DNA of 64,000 nucleotides from an uncultured Christensenella sp. (GTDB lineage Bacteria; Bacillota; Clostridia; Christensenellales; Pumilibacteraceae), in NCBI GenBank assembly GCA_910585955.1, contig CAJUGC010000006.1, positions 1-64,000 of the forward strand, in the 5' to 3' direction. A program made the translations under genes and the position numbers. Numbering within the stretch: position 1 is the stretch's first letter; each line of letters opens with the position of its first letter. The notes below the pieces were generated by a model. The model had not been told where the DNA came from and did no database searches. It was given only the letters and a program-made list of their open reading frames with translations. Shown one piece after another: positions 54,093 to 62,209 of the stretch.

Positions 54093-54461
54093 ATGAAAAT
54101 ACAGGAACTTATAGGGGTTACGGAAGAACTTATCGGATATTACGAAGCTAATAACCCCGAATTACTGTCGAGTACTTACGCTTCGCCCGTATTGCCTAAT
54201 CCCATAAATCCGAATTTAGCACCTGCCGCGTATGTTTCGGCGGTTATAGCCGCGTTTGGCTCGTTGGGATATGATTTAGCGCAGGAACTTACGCAACAGT
54301 CATTGTTACACCGTAAAGGAGTATATGTTCCTATCTACGGAAATCGCGTAGTATCTACTAAAGCGTTCTATAAAGCTATCGAGGAAACAAATACGAACGG
54401 AAGCATTTATTTTGAGAACGGTGATGTACAACTATATATAGTTTCTTTAAAGCGAGGATAG
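54093..54461 (+). CDS. Unknown protein, long fragment of a frameshifted gene
   Basis: A 122-residue frame. Protein-like sequence extends upstream of this ATG to 54045 without a start, so the ATG is probably internal. It has a helical first part, a hydrophobic stretch (PAAYVSAVIAAFGSLGYDLA, about 48-67) and a beta-like C-terminus (GSIYFENGDVQLYIVSLKRG). No family recognised. The stop is 1 nt before the first of two tandem paralogous membrane proteins. A small toxin or effector followed by duplicated immunity genes would look like this, but no toxin motif is seen. Confidence 0.5.
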   Translation: MKIQELIGVTEELIGYYEANNPELLSSTYASPVLPNPINPNLAPAAYVSAVIAAFGSLGYDLAQELTQQSLLHRKGVYVPIYGNRVVSTKAFYKAIEETNTNGSIYFENGDVQLYIVSLKRG

Positions 54462-54462
54462 T

Positions 54463-54993
54463 ATGACATCGAAATTGAAAAAATCTAAATTCGGGTGGCT
54501 TATCGGTACGGTATGCTTCGTTGTTTTGTTTGTGGGCTTGCTGTTGTTTATCGAGTTTCGCCCCGATTGCAGGTCGAACGAGCAATATGTAGCTGATTAC
54601 CGCGAAGGTTTTTTGGCTAATTGGGGAATAGACTTGCCCGAAAATATGCGTAAAATATACGCTAAAGGGACCGGGAATTTTGTCGGCGACAGATTTAGAT
54701 ATGCGGTTTTCGAGGTGAACTCCGACGAATTCTTTTCGGACGGTTTTGCGAAAGGAAGGAACGAAAAATTAGAGGATTATATTGCGCAAAAACTTCCCGA
54801 AAAGGGTGGGGAGCTAAGAATAAATCACAAATATTTTCCCGATTTCGATAAAAAGTATATATGGCGCACTGAAGAAAAAGATTTTCGAACGGAAGAAACC
54901 ATCGGAGGAGCAGCGAAATGGGAGCTTTCCATGATATATTTTCCCGAAAAGTCGGAGCTTGTGATTTATCAATATTTTAAGAGCTCGAGGTAA
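54463..54993 (+). CDS. Single-pass membrane protein, paralog 1
   Basis: A 176-residue protein with a short basic cytoplasmic start, one membrane helix (about 11-30, WLIGTVCFVVLFVGLLLFIE) and an outer domain of about 145 residues beginning FRPDCRSNEQYVADYREGFL. It is about 80 percent identical to the copy at 55158. GAGGA precedes the ATG. It directly follows the frameshifted gene. No known family or catalytic motif. Duplicate exposed one-pass proteins behind a small gene suggest immunity proteins, but this is only context. Confidence 0.65.
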   Translation: MTSKLKKSKFGWLIGTVCFVVLFVGLLLFIEFRPDCRSNEQYVADYREGFLANWGIDLPENMRKIYAKGTGNFVGDRFRYAVFEVNSDEFFSDGFAKGRNEKLEDYIAQKLPEKGGELRINHKYFPDFDKKYIWRTEEKDFRTEETIGGAAKWELSMIYFPEKSELVIYQYFKSSR

Positions 54994-55062
54994 AGCAACA
55001 AAGAAAATAGTCCTACGCTTTGTTGAGCAGTAGATAAAATTACCGAAATTCAGTCAAAACAT

Positions 55063-55090
55063 TTGACATTTAATTACCTGTTATTATATA
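55063..55090 (+). promoter_or_regulatory. Promoter of paralog 2
   Basis: TTGACA, 16 nt, TATATA. The leader 55097-55157 contains paired GC-rich segments but matches no riboswitch I know. Confidence 0.55.
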
Positions 55091-55157
55091 TTTGTAATAT
55101 CCCGTAGGGCTTAATTCGCCTGCGGCATAGGGAAAGCGGCGTCCCTAGAGTGAATTT

Positions 55158-55688
55158 ATGACATCAATAATAAAGAAATCAAAGTTCGGGTGGCTTATCG
55201 GAATAGGGATTTTTGTTCTGCTGTTTGTGGGCTTGCTGTTGTTTATCGAATTTCGCCCCGATTGCAGGTCGAACGAGCAATATGTAGCCGATTACCGTGA
55301 AGGTTTCTTGGCTAATTGGGGAATAGACTTGCCTGAAAATATGCGTAAAATATACGGTAAAGGTTTCAAAGATTTTATCGGCGACAGATTCAGATATGCG
55401 GTTTTTGAGGTGAACGACGGGGAATTTTTTTCGAACGGTTTTTCGAGTGAAAAGAACGAAGAATTAGAGAATTATATTGCGCAAGAACTTCCCGAAAAGG
55501 GTGGAACGCTTAGGATAAACCGCAAATATTTTCCCGATTTCGATAAAGAATATATTTGGCGCACCGAAGTAAAAGGCTTTGTCACGGAAGAAGGCATTGT
55601 AAGTGCGAGAAAATGGGAACTTTCCATGATATATTTCCCCGAAACGTCGGAGCTTGTGATTTATCAATATTTAATGAGCTCGCGGTAA
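55158..55688 (+). CDS. Single-pass membrane protein, paralog 2
   Basis: A 176-residue tandem duplicate of the preceding gene, same length, same helix and the same FRPDCRSNEQYVADYREGFL block. Differences cluster after residue 65 (KGFKDFIGDRF against KGTGNFVGDRF) and around residue 155, a sign of a recent duplication with diversification outside the membrane. It has its own promoter. There is no convincing ribosome site before the ATG. Confidence 0.65.
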   Translation: MTSIIKKSKFGWLIGIGIFVLLFVGLLLFIEFRPDCRSNEQYVADYREGFLANWGIDLPENMRKIYGKGFKDFIGDRFRYAVFEVNDGEFFSNGFSSEKNEELENYIAQELPEKGGTLRINRKYFPDFDKEYIWRTEVKGFVTEEGIVSARKWELSMIYFPETSELVIYQYLMSSR

Positions 55689-55695
55689 AGCAAAA

Positions 55696-55724
55696 ACGCG
55701 CCTCGAAACTTATTCGGGGCGCGT
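55696..55724 (-). terminator. Terminator of the transporter S-component gene
   Basis: The stem ACGCGCCTCG/CGGGGCGCGT with one T-G pair, followed on the minus strand by TTTTT. Confidence 0.65.
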
Positions 55725-55736
55725 CGCATTTTGCGG

Positions 55737-56420
55737 CTATTGTTCGCTCTTTTCTTCGGGAGCTGATTTTTTCTTTCTCGTCTTGTACGGCTCGGGAAGC
55801 AGATTCAATTTATTCATGACGGGAAGAAGCGCGCCAACTGCCACGGCGCATATAGCTATGAAGAGAAGCTGGGGGAGTCTCGCCGCCATAAGCACGAAGA
55901 ACGGCTTTTGGTAATCTACTACGCCCATGAATATGCCCGTGTAGATGTAGAGTCCGAAAGTGGACAGAAACATCGTGCAGACGACTGCGGAAATACAGGT
56001 TCCGATAAGCGCCTTAAGCGGTAGATGTTTTATCGGCAATAATCTCACGCATAGCGAAACTATGCATGGAAACAGCGCGCATGACAGAGCCATTATCGGA
56101 TTTATCGACGCTCCGGCTCCTATTATGAGCATACCGAGCGAGTCGGACGCGAAGCCGACTATCGCCGCGCAGACGGGATCGAGTATTATCCCCGCTATTA
56201 TCCAGGGGATATAGGTAAGCGTAGGTCTTATCAAAGGAAGACTTGCGAATATCGCCTGAACCGTGGCTTTTATGACAAGCGCTATGGCTGTCAGCGTTGC
56301 CGTGTAAGTGATCTTTTGCGTGTACCTTAGGTGGCGCTTTCTCGGCAGGGTATTGCAAGTCGCAGGAGTTGCAATTTCCTGTTGAGAAACTTCCGCGCTC
56401 TCGTGAAAGTTTTTTCTCAA
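55737..56420 (-). CDS. ECF transporter S component, folate-type
   Basis: A 227-residue membrane protein with about five or six helices that would bind a vitamin-like substrate for an energy-coupling-factor transporter. It matches the folate-family S components in TLTAIALVIKATVQAIFASL near 40, RPTLTYIPWIIAGIILDPVC near 66 and GFASDSLGMLI near 88. A long polar N-terminus (about 35 residues) and a Lys/Glu-rich tail are extra. The TTG start follows AAAGGAGAG. The energising EcfA/T genes are not in this window. The specificity is inferred only. Confidence 0.72.
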   Translation of the reverse strand: MRKNFHESAEVSQQEIATPATCNTLPRKRHLRYTQKITYTATLTAIALVIKATVQAIFASLPLIRPTLTYIPWIIAGIILDPVCAAIVGFASDSLGMLIIGAGASINPIMALSCALFPCIVSLCVRLLPIKHLPLKALIGTCISAVVCTMFLSTFGLYIYTGIFMGVVDYQKPFFVLMAARLPQLLFIAICAVAVGALLPVMNKLNLLPEPYKTRKKKSAPEEKSEQ

Positions 56421-56502
56421 TGTCGGGCTCTCCTTTATTGCCGCATTATTATGCGACGAACGGAGACAGTATACTACAATTTGCCCGTTTAAGCAACTGT
56501 TT

Positions 56503-58041
56503 TCAAGTCGTTTTTTTGAGTTTTCTTTTGTCTTTGCGTCGAGCCGAGCCGTCTGTTTTTCTATCTTTGCGTTTTAAAAGCACGTTTACGTCGAAAGTGG
56601 CGAAGGCAATATTCAGAAGTATCATGAAGGCAAGCGCTATGCTTCCCGCCGAGGCTATGCGAAGGAACGCCGGCATGAAGGCGAATAGGGCGTAAAACCA
56701 GCGGTTCAAAAGTATGGCAGGGAATATGAGGCATATCGATTTTGCGAGCGGCTTTAGGAACGAGAACGAGATCTTGGTCTTTCGGTAGATGTCTATAACG
56801 TCGAGCACGGACGAGAGAGTGAGGCTTATTCCCGTTGCAAGCGAGTAGGTGCGTACCGTGAAGCTTCCTTTGAAAACAAACAGTATTGCAAAGAGAACGG
56901 CGGAGCCTATTAAAAAGTTTATGAGACTCTTCAGTTCGAGGTCGAGCGAATTCATCATCGACGAAGTTATACTTTCGACGGCAATGGGGATCAACAGCCA
57001 CGCCGAGAACGAGAGGAAAGCTCCCGCTTCGGCGCTGTCGTAGACGAGAATACCTATCGGCTCGCCAAGCTCGAAAAAGAGCGGCACAAATAGAGCGGAC
57101 AGCGTGATGGAAAAGCCGATCGCGTTTTCTATCTGACGTTTTACGGACGAGGTGTCGCCGTTTGCGCGAGCCGTCGAAAGGGTGGGGATCATTACGAATG
57201 CAAGCGAGCCTATTATGGTTATGGGCACATATAAAAGAGGCATCGCCATGCCTACCGACATACCGAATTCGCCCATAGCTTCCGCGACCGAAAGTCCCGT
57301 GCCTATCAGAAGTTGCGGCACTATTATGGCGACGAGCGAATTCAGGATACTTCCCGAAGTCTTTACGGCGGTTATGGGAAGAGCGGACTTTATGAGACAG
57401 CCGAACTGTCCTTTAGGCGGAGACAGTCGTCCTTTAAGCGAGAAATAGCCTATCACGCAGCTTAGGCAGCTCAATGTGCACCCGAGAAGCATGGCAAGCG
57501 CCGTGCTCTTCAATTTGTCGAAGCCGAGATTGAAGAATATTACGCAGACGGCTATACGGATTATTTGCTCGACCACTTCGACTACGGAGACGAGGGTATA
57601 ACGCTCCTGTCCCCATAGGTTGCCGCGAAGCGCGGCGTATATCGCCGAAAAGCAAGCGCCGGGGAGCATTATGAGAAGCAGAGCCATCGACTCCTTCGCC
57701 GCGAACAGTCCCGACATCACGTTTCTCAACAGATAGCAAACTACAAGCGTCACGATTGCTACGGCCAGTCCGACTATGAGGGCGGCACAGGCGAGTGCCT
57801 GCGCCGAGCGCTCTTTTTTTTCGGCGAGGTATTTTGCCGTGAGCTTGCTGACGACAAGCGGTATGCCGCTTGTTACGAGTCCCAGCAGAACGTAGAACAC
57901 GGACAGCGCCACTTGGTACACGCCGAGCGACACCGAGCCCAGCTCGCGCGAGAGATAGATCTTGAAGGCGAAGCCTATCGTGCGCTCTAAAATGCTGAAC
58001 ATCGAGAGCGTAAATACCGCCTTTATTATGCTCTTTTTCAT
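56503..58041 (-). CDS. SpoVB/MurJ-like polysaccharide or lipid-II flippase
   Basis: A 512-residue membrane protein with about 14 helices, of the MOP exporter superfamily polysaccharide-biosynthesis (SpoVB-like) group, which flips lipid-linked sugars across the membrane. It begins MKKSIIKAVFTLSMFSILER and the first helix pair (LERTIGFAFKIYLSRELGSV) is characteristic. It ends in a basic tail. Such proteins in Clostridia include the sporulation protein SpoVB and vegetative lipid-II flippases; I cannot choose. No clear ribosome site (AATAAACTTATATT before the ATG). It is divergent from the leaderless gene at 58224. Confidence 0.82.
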   Translation of the reverse strand: MKKSIIKAVFTLSMFSILERTIGFAFKIYLSRELGSVSLGVYQVALSVFYVLLGLVTSGIPLVVSKLTAKYLAEKKERSAQALACAALIVGLAVAIVTLVVCYLLRNVMSGLFAAKESMALLLIMLPGACFSAIYAALRGNLWGQERYTLVSVVEVVEQIIRIAVCVIFFNLGFDKLKSTALAMLLGCTLSCLSCVIGYFSLKGRLSPPKGQFGCLIKSALPITAVKTSGSILNSLVAIIVPQLLIGTGLSVAEAMGEFGMSVGMAMPLLYVPITIIGSLAFVMIPTLSTARANGDTSSVKRQIENAIGFSITLSALFVPLFFELGEPIGILVYDSAEAGAFLSFSAWLLIPIAVESITSSMMNSLDLELKSLINFLIGSAVLFAILFVFKGSFTVRTYSLATGISLTLSSVLDVIDIYRKTKISFSFLKPLAKSICLIFPAILLNRWFYALFAFMPAFLRIASAGSIALAFMILLNIAFATFDVNVLLKRKDRKTDGSARRKDKRKLKKTT

Positions 58042-58186
58042 AATATAAGTTTATTGTGTGATCTCGCGGCTTAGAACAATCGGAGACAAGTCGGCATATA
58101 TAAGTTACGTCAAGCGAGAAAGGCAGGCAATAATGGCCGCCGTTCGGAAATGCACGGATAGATGCGTCAGTGTGTGCTCAAAACGG

Positions 58187-58215
58187 TTGATATAAATCCG
58201 AAAATCCGCTATAAT
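58187..58215 (+). promoter_or_regulatory. Promoter of the transglutaminase-like lipoprotein gene, implying a leaderless mRNA
   Basis: TTGATA, 17 nt, TATAAT. The ATG starts 9 nt past the -10 box, so the leader would be 0-3 nt, with no ribosome site. Confidence 0.75.
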
Positions 58216-58223
58216 AGTATACG

Positions 58224-60914
58224 ATGATTGCGCAAAGAAAAAAACGCGCGGTTTCCGCGTTCCTATCATTTTTGCTTTTATGCCTTGCGCTTTTGCCGTG
58301 CGCGGCGTGTTTTTCGAGCTGTCTCGGCGAGCCTATTAAGGAGCTTAGATTCTTAAAGAGCGAAATAGAACTCGACATCGGTCGGAGCTATAACATAACC
58401 GGATCTATTTTGGAGTATTTCCCCGCAACCACTGCGCAAAAGGAATACAAGCTGTCCTCTTCGGACGAGAACGTAGTTGCGGTCTCGGAAACGTCGTTTA
58501 CGGCGGTGGGAGCGGGTACGGCTGTAGTCACGGCGACGTCTGTCTACGACAAAAACGTGTCGGCTTCGCTTACCGTAAACGTAGGTTTTGCCGCTCCGAC
58601 TGCGCTTAAAGTGGCGATGACGGGGAAACGCGCACAGTATGTGGGCGACGTTTCTCCGCTTACTTTCTCGGCGAGCGCGGACGTCGTGCTGAGTCCCGAT
58701 ACGCTTTTCGAGTGGTATCAGGGCGAGACGCTTCGCGAGGGTTATACGGGCGCGACGTATTCGTGCTATTCCGAAGAGGCGGGCGAATATTCGGTAAGCG
58801 TCAAGCTCCCCGAATTCGGACTTTCGGCGACCGAAATATATCGTGTGTTCGCAGGAAAAACAGAGGGCGCTTCGGCGACCTCGAGCGGAAATCTCGTGCA
58901 GGAAAACGGCTACACCCCGGTAAAGGTCGCGACCTCCTGGACGGAGCGCGAAGGCGATCCGAAACCTTTTATAGACTATTATGTGAACGGCGAACTTTAT
59001 GCCGCAGATACAGCCGTATTGTCGTTTACGCCGCGAGTTGCCGGCGAGTACGACATAACCGCATTTGTCAATGACGAAAAAATAGAGATCGACGGTAAGG
59101 ACAAAATAACCGTCGTCGCGAAGGGAAGCGTTATTCCATCGGACTTGAAAGTCAGGTTCGACAACGTCTATCCCGACATAATCGTAGAGTGGAACGCGCC
59201 GCACACCGAAGGAATGAATTACGGACTTAAAATAGTCAATCTCACAACGGGCAAAACGGACGAGACGCTGGCGACGACGAACGCTTCCGTTCGTCCGTAT
59301 TTTGACGGTACGACGTTTCACGGAGGAGAGTTTATCGACCTTACCGAGAACGTCTACGAAATTTCCGTACGCTCGCTCGGGGACGGAAAAATTTATGCGC
59401 CGTCCGACTACTGTCGGCCGATCAAGACCGAACTCATAGATAAGGGAGCGGTATCCTATCTCGAACAAAAGGCGCTCGGCGGGGCTTACGATCACTATGC
59501 TTCGAGCGACGAAGATCTTGCGCTTTTATATTCGTATTACTTCGCTTTCCGCGGCGGAGACGATATCGATTTTACGGTATATATGGGATATACTTCGAAA
59601 AAGTCGCAAGACGAGCTTTCGAACTACTGTTTTAATTACGGTTCGACGGTGGGGAGCTATTCTACCGTTATGCGCGGCAGCGCCGAAAAGGGGAAAACTA
59701 TGCGGTTCACCGTAAAGTGCAATAATTCGGTCGTCCCCGAAAAGCACGGTTCTACCACATACAGCGAACTCGGCGCGCTCGAGCCGCATATTGCCGAAAA
59801 TCCCGATCGAAACAAAAATCACGTTTTTGCCACGGACACACTTAAACATCGGGCGGCTGTGAGTACGAGCGAGGAGTTATATCGCTGTATAGAGCTTGGA
59901 GCAACTCCGCTCCCCGTCGGCGGTTCGAAAGCGCATTCGCTGTACTCTTACGCAAAACGTCTGCTGATAAATATAATTTCCGACGACATGAGCGACGTGG
60001 AAAAAGTGCACGCCATATACGATTGGATAATGTGGAACGTAAAGTACGACAGGGAAGCCGCGTCGACGAGGGAAGCAAGCGCGAGCGCGAAGTTCTTCGC
60101 GTACTATCTAGACGGAGTTTTAACCGATACGAATTCATATGCCGTATGCGACGGAATGGCCAAGGCTCTTTCCATGCTCTGCCGAATGGAGGGAATACCC
60201 GCCGTGCGCGTTACGGGCAGGGCGGGCGCGTCCGTCGCAGGCAAGAGCTATGCCGAAGCCGCGCGCATAAAAGAAGAATGGGGAGGTCACGCCTGGAACA
60301 AGGTGTTTGTCGAAGGCGCCTGGTATGCCGTCGATCCTACCTGGGGCGACGCGGGAATGAACATAAACGGCAGGAATTTCGAACTTGCCGTACACGATTA
60401 TTTGCTTATCTCCGACGACGATCTGTCGTATACTCACGAATACGATTCCTATGTGGCAAATCCCGACACTGCGGAACTTTCCTACAACATCTATGCGAAC
60501 ATGAATGCGGAATATGAAGAGGAGGGGGCGACAAAGACAGTAGACTGCTATATCGATTATGTGGGAGAGGAGTTCGACCGCGAGCTTTCGGATATGCTTG
60601 CATATCTTGTTGAAAACGCGCGGGCAAATACTTCATACGGACTTACTACGGCGCGCTTTAAGCCCGTTACGATAGGCAACAAGAATGTAGAGCGTTCCTA
60701 TTTCGGCATGGAAATAGCCTCTTCGCCTGCCGCGAGAACGGCTTTAAAAGAAGCGGCTTATTCGTCGAAAGCCGTGCTTGGCGGAAGAAGAAATTTAAAA
60801 AACAGCGTAATCGACGATACGCTTTATTCCTACGGTTACTCCGTTACCGATTACATGGTGATATTCCGCGGTCATGCGATTATCGTTATGCTCGAACCCG
60901 TTATGAGACAATAA
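58224..60914 (+). CDS. Lipoprotein with Ig-like and transglutaminase-like domains
   Basis: An 896-residue exported protein. The signal peptide ends near LLPCAACFSSCLG, with several possible lipid Cys residues at 26-33. A BIG2-type Ig-like domain (about 40-135, DENVVAVSETSFTAVGAGTA) is followed by further beta domains. A transglutaminase-like core lies near 560-720: SYAVCDGMAKALSM (Cys near 641), GGHAWNKVFVEG (His near 688) and WYAVDPTWGDAG (Asp near 703), all three catalytic residues present. It is probably a cell-surface cross-linking or proteolytic enzyme. Its mRNA appears leaderless. A terminator follows whose stem overlaps the next gene's ribosome site. Confidence 0.8.
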   Translation: MIAQRKKRAVSAFLSFLLLCLALLPCAACFSSCLGEPIKELRFLKSEIELDIGRSYNITGSILEYFPATTAQKEYKLSSSDENVVAVSETSFTAVGAGTAVVTATSVYDKNVSASLTVNVGFAAPTALKVAMTGKRAQYVGDVSPLTFSASADVVLSPDTLFEWYQGETLREGYTGATYSCYSEEAGEYSVSVKLPEFGLSATEIYRVFAGKTEGASATSSGNLVQENGYTPVKVATSWTEREGDPKPFIDYYVNGELYAADTAVLSFTPRVAGEYDITAFVNDEKIEIDGKDKITVVAKGSVIPSDLKVRFDNVYPDIIVEWNAPHTEGMNYGLKIVNLTTGKTDETLATTNASVRPYFDGTTFHGGEFIDLTENVYEISVRSLGDGKIYAPSDYCRPIKTELIDKGAVSYLEQKALGGAYDHYASSDEDLALLYSYYFAFRGGDDIDFTVYMGYTSKKSQDELSNYCFNYGSTVGSYSTVMRGSAEKGKTMRFTVKCNNSVVPEKHGSTTYSELGALEPHIAENPDRNKNHVFATDTLKHRAAVSTSEELYRCIELGATPLPVGGSKAHSLYSYAKRLLINIISDDMSDVEKVHAIYDWIMWNVKYDREAASTREASASAKFFAYYLDGVLTDTNSYAVCDGMAKALSMLCRMEGIPAVRVTGRAGASVAGKSYAEAARIKEEWGGHAWNKVFVEGAWYAVDPTWGDAGMNINGRNFELAVHDYLLISDDDLSYTHEYDSYVANPDTAELSYNIYANMNAEYEEEGATKTVDCYIDYVGEEFDRELSDMLAYLVENARANTSYGLTTARFKPVTIGNKNVERSYFGMEIASSPAARTALKEAAYSSKAVLGGRRNLKNSVIDDTLYSYGYSVTDYMVIFRGHAIIVMLEPVMRQ

Positions 60915-60963
60915 TTTTCCGTAAACGGACGTTTGCGAGTTTAACTATATTTATTCCGGCAAT

Positions 60964-60993
60964 AATCTCTCCCAAGACAGGAGAGATTTTTTT
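60964..60993 (+). terminator. Terminator whose 3' stem contains the next gene's Shine-Dalgarno
   Basis: The stem AATCTCTCC/GGAGAGATT with loop CAAGACA and seven T, immediately followed by ATG 60994. GGAGAG of the stem is the ribosome site of that gene. Confidence 0.75.
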
Positions 60994-61326
60994 ATGAAGA
61001 AGATTTTTGCGGCGATACTTGCCGTATTCATGATATTTGCCGGGCTTTCGATAAGAGGAAGAGAAGATCGGCTCGAGCCGATGGAACGCTCGGAGAGCGG
61101 CGGTTGCGTGAGGGTGGACACCTTGCTTTCGGCGGAGACCGTAATATCGAGACTTGCCGCGCGCGAGCTGTGGCGGGAAGAGGTGGGCGGCGTTACGGTC
61201 TACTATGCGTACAGCGATTTCGTTCGCGGATACGAGATAGTTCACGGAAAAAGGGTAAACGTCATGATAGCGGAAAGAGAAGAAGTCACTGCGGTCGGTA
61301 TGCCTTTGCTTACGGGAAGCTACTGA
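60994..61326 (+). CDS. Small secreted protein
   Basis: A 110-residue protein. N-terminal signal (about 1-20). The mature part of about 85 residues has a central Trp and a C-terminal pattern (TVYYAYSDFVRGYEIVHGKR, later MPLLTGSY) seen in small Clostridia proteins of unknown function, often near sporulation genes. It lies between the transglutaminase-like lipoprotein and an M23 peptidase. Its ribosome site is buried in a terminator stem, so expression may be low or controlled. Confidence 0.7.
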   Translation: MKKIFAAILAVFMIFAGLSIRGREDRLEPMERSESGGCVRVDTLLSAETVISRLAARELWREEVGGVTVYYAYSDFVRGYEIVHGKRVNVMIAEREEVTAVGMPLLTGSY

Positions 61327-61408
61327 AAAAAATCGTAAAAAAATTTTTGCGCCTATGTATATAAACCCGAACGCGGGCAATAATCGAAGGCACGGAGGTA
61401 TAAAAGGT

Positions 61409-62029
61409 ATGAAAACTTATCAAAACCCTGCCAAAGAAAAAAAGACGAAAAAGAACTTTTTCATGAGAAACATTTACGGTATTATTTTCGGCGTGACGCT
61501 CCTTGTCATCGCGGGCGTAATTACGTTGACGCTTGTGCTTACGACGCGTAAAGTGCCTGTGGACAACAAACCCGGCGGAGACATAGATGCAGACACGCCG
61601 CCCACGCCCACATATTCTCTTCCGCTCGAAGATTATACTATGGGAAGCGGCGCTTCGCTCGACAAACTCGTTTACTCTTCTACGCTCAATCAGTGGCGTA
61701 CGCATAACGGCGTAGACCTTATGGCCGGTGCGGGCAGCTCTGTTATGAGTATAGCGGACGGCAAAGTCGAGAGCGTAAAGCAGACGACGCTTGAGGGCGT
61801 GGTTGTGACGATCGCTCACGAAAACGGACTCGTAAGCATCTATAAGGGGCTTTCCGAAGCGACGGTTTCCGAAGGCGACAGCGTAAAGAAAGGCGGCGCG
61901 ATCGGTAAGGTGGCCGAAAATATGATGATAGAACAGCGCGAGGGCGCGCACCTTCATCTCGAAATGAAGGAAAACGGCAAGTATGTCGATCCCGCCAAGT
62001 ATCTTACCGAATTCGACGAGAACAAGTAA
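61409..62029 (+). CDS. M23-family peptidase, SpoIIQ-like
   Basis: A 206-residue protein with one N-terminal membrane helix (about 25-48), a short Pro/Thr linker and an M23 (LytM) domain. Zinc-binding motifs HNGVD (about 107-111) and HLHLE (about 186-190) are complete, so it could cut peptidoglycan cross-links. Length, anchor and the WRTHNGVDL opening resemble SpoIIQ of Clostridia, which helps engulfment during sporulation; that assignment is inference. GGAGG supports the start at 61409 rather than 61355. It is 82 nt after the small secreted protein. Confidence 0.8.
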   Translation: MKTYQNPAKEKKTKKNFFMRNIYGIIFGVTLLVIAGVITLTLVLTTRKVPVDNKPGGDIDADTPPTPTYSLPLEDYTMGSGASLDKLVYSSTLNQWRTHNGVDLMAGAGSSVMSIADGKVESVKQTTLEGVVVTIAHENGLVSIYKGLSEATVSEGDSVKKGGAIGKVAENMMIEQREGAHLHLEMKENGKYVDPAKYLTEFDENK

Positions 62030-62067
62030 TACGCTCGAGTTTCGGTATGGTCGAAACGTGACATTTG

Positions 62068-62096
62068 CGCACGGACGTTGCAAGTCCGTGCGTTTT
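62068..62096 (+). terminator. Terminator after the M23 gene
   Basis: The 9-bp stem CGCACGGAC/GTCCGTGCG with loop GTTGCAA and T run. Confidence 0.85.
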
Positions 62097-62108
62097 GCTT
62101 TTTAATAT

Positions 62109-62125
62109 CCTATTATTTTAATAGG
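62109..62125. promoter_or_regulatory. Inverted repeat, candidate operator before copA
   Basis: CCTATT-ATTTT-AATAGG, directly upstream of the copA -35 box. It could be bound by a metal-responsive regulator; it does not match the CopY consensus. Confidence 0.35.
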
Positions 62126-62131
62126 AATTGC

Positions 62132-62161
62132 TTGACAAGAGATGTGACTATGTATTAGAAT
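62132..62161 (+). promoter_or_regulatory. copA promoter
   Basis: TTGACA, 18 nt, TAGAAT. Confidence 0.65.
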
Positions 62162-62209
62162 AGGTATGATGAATAGCGGAAAACGCGTATTTCGGAAAGG
62201 AGAGGCGAT

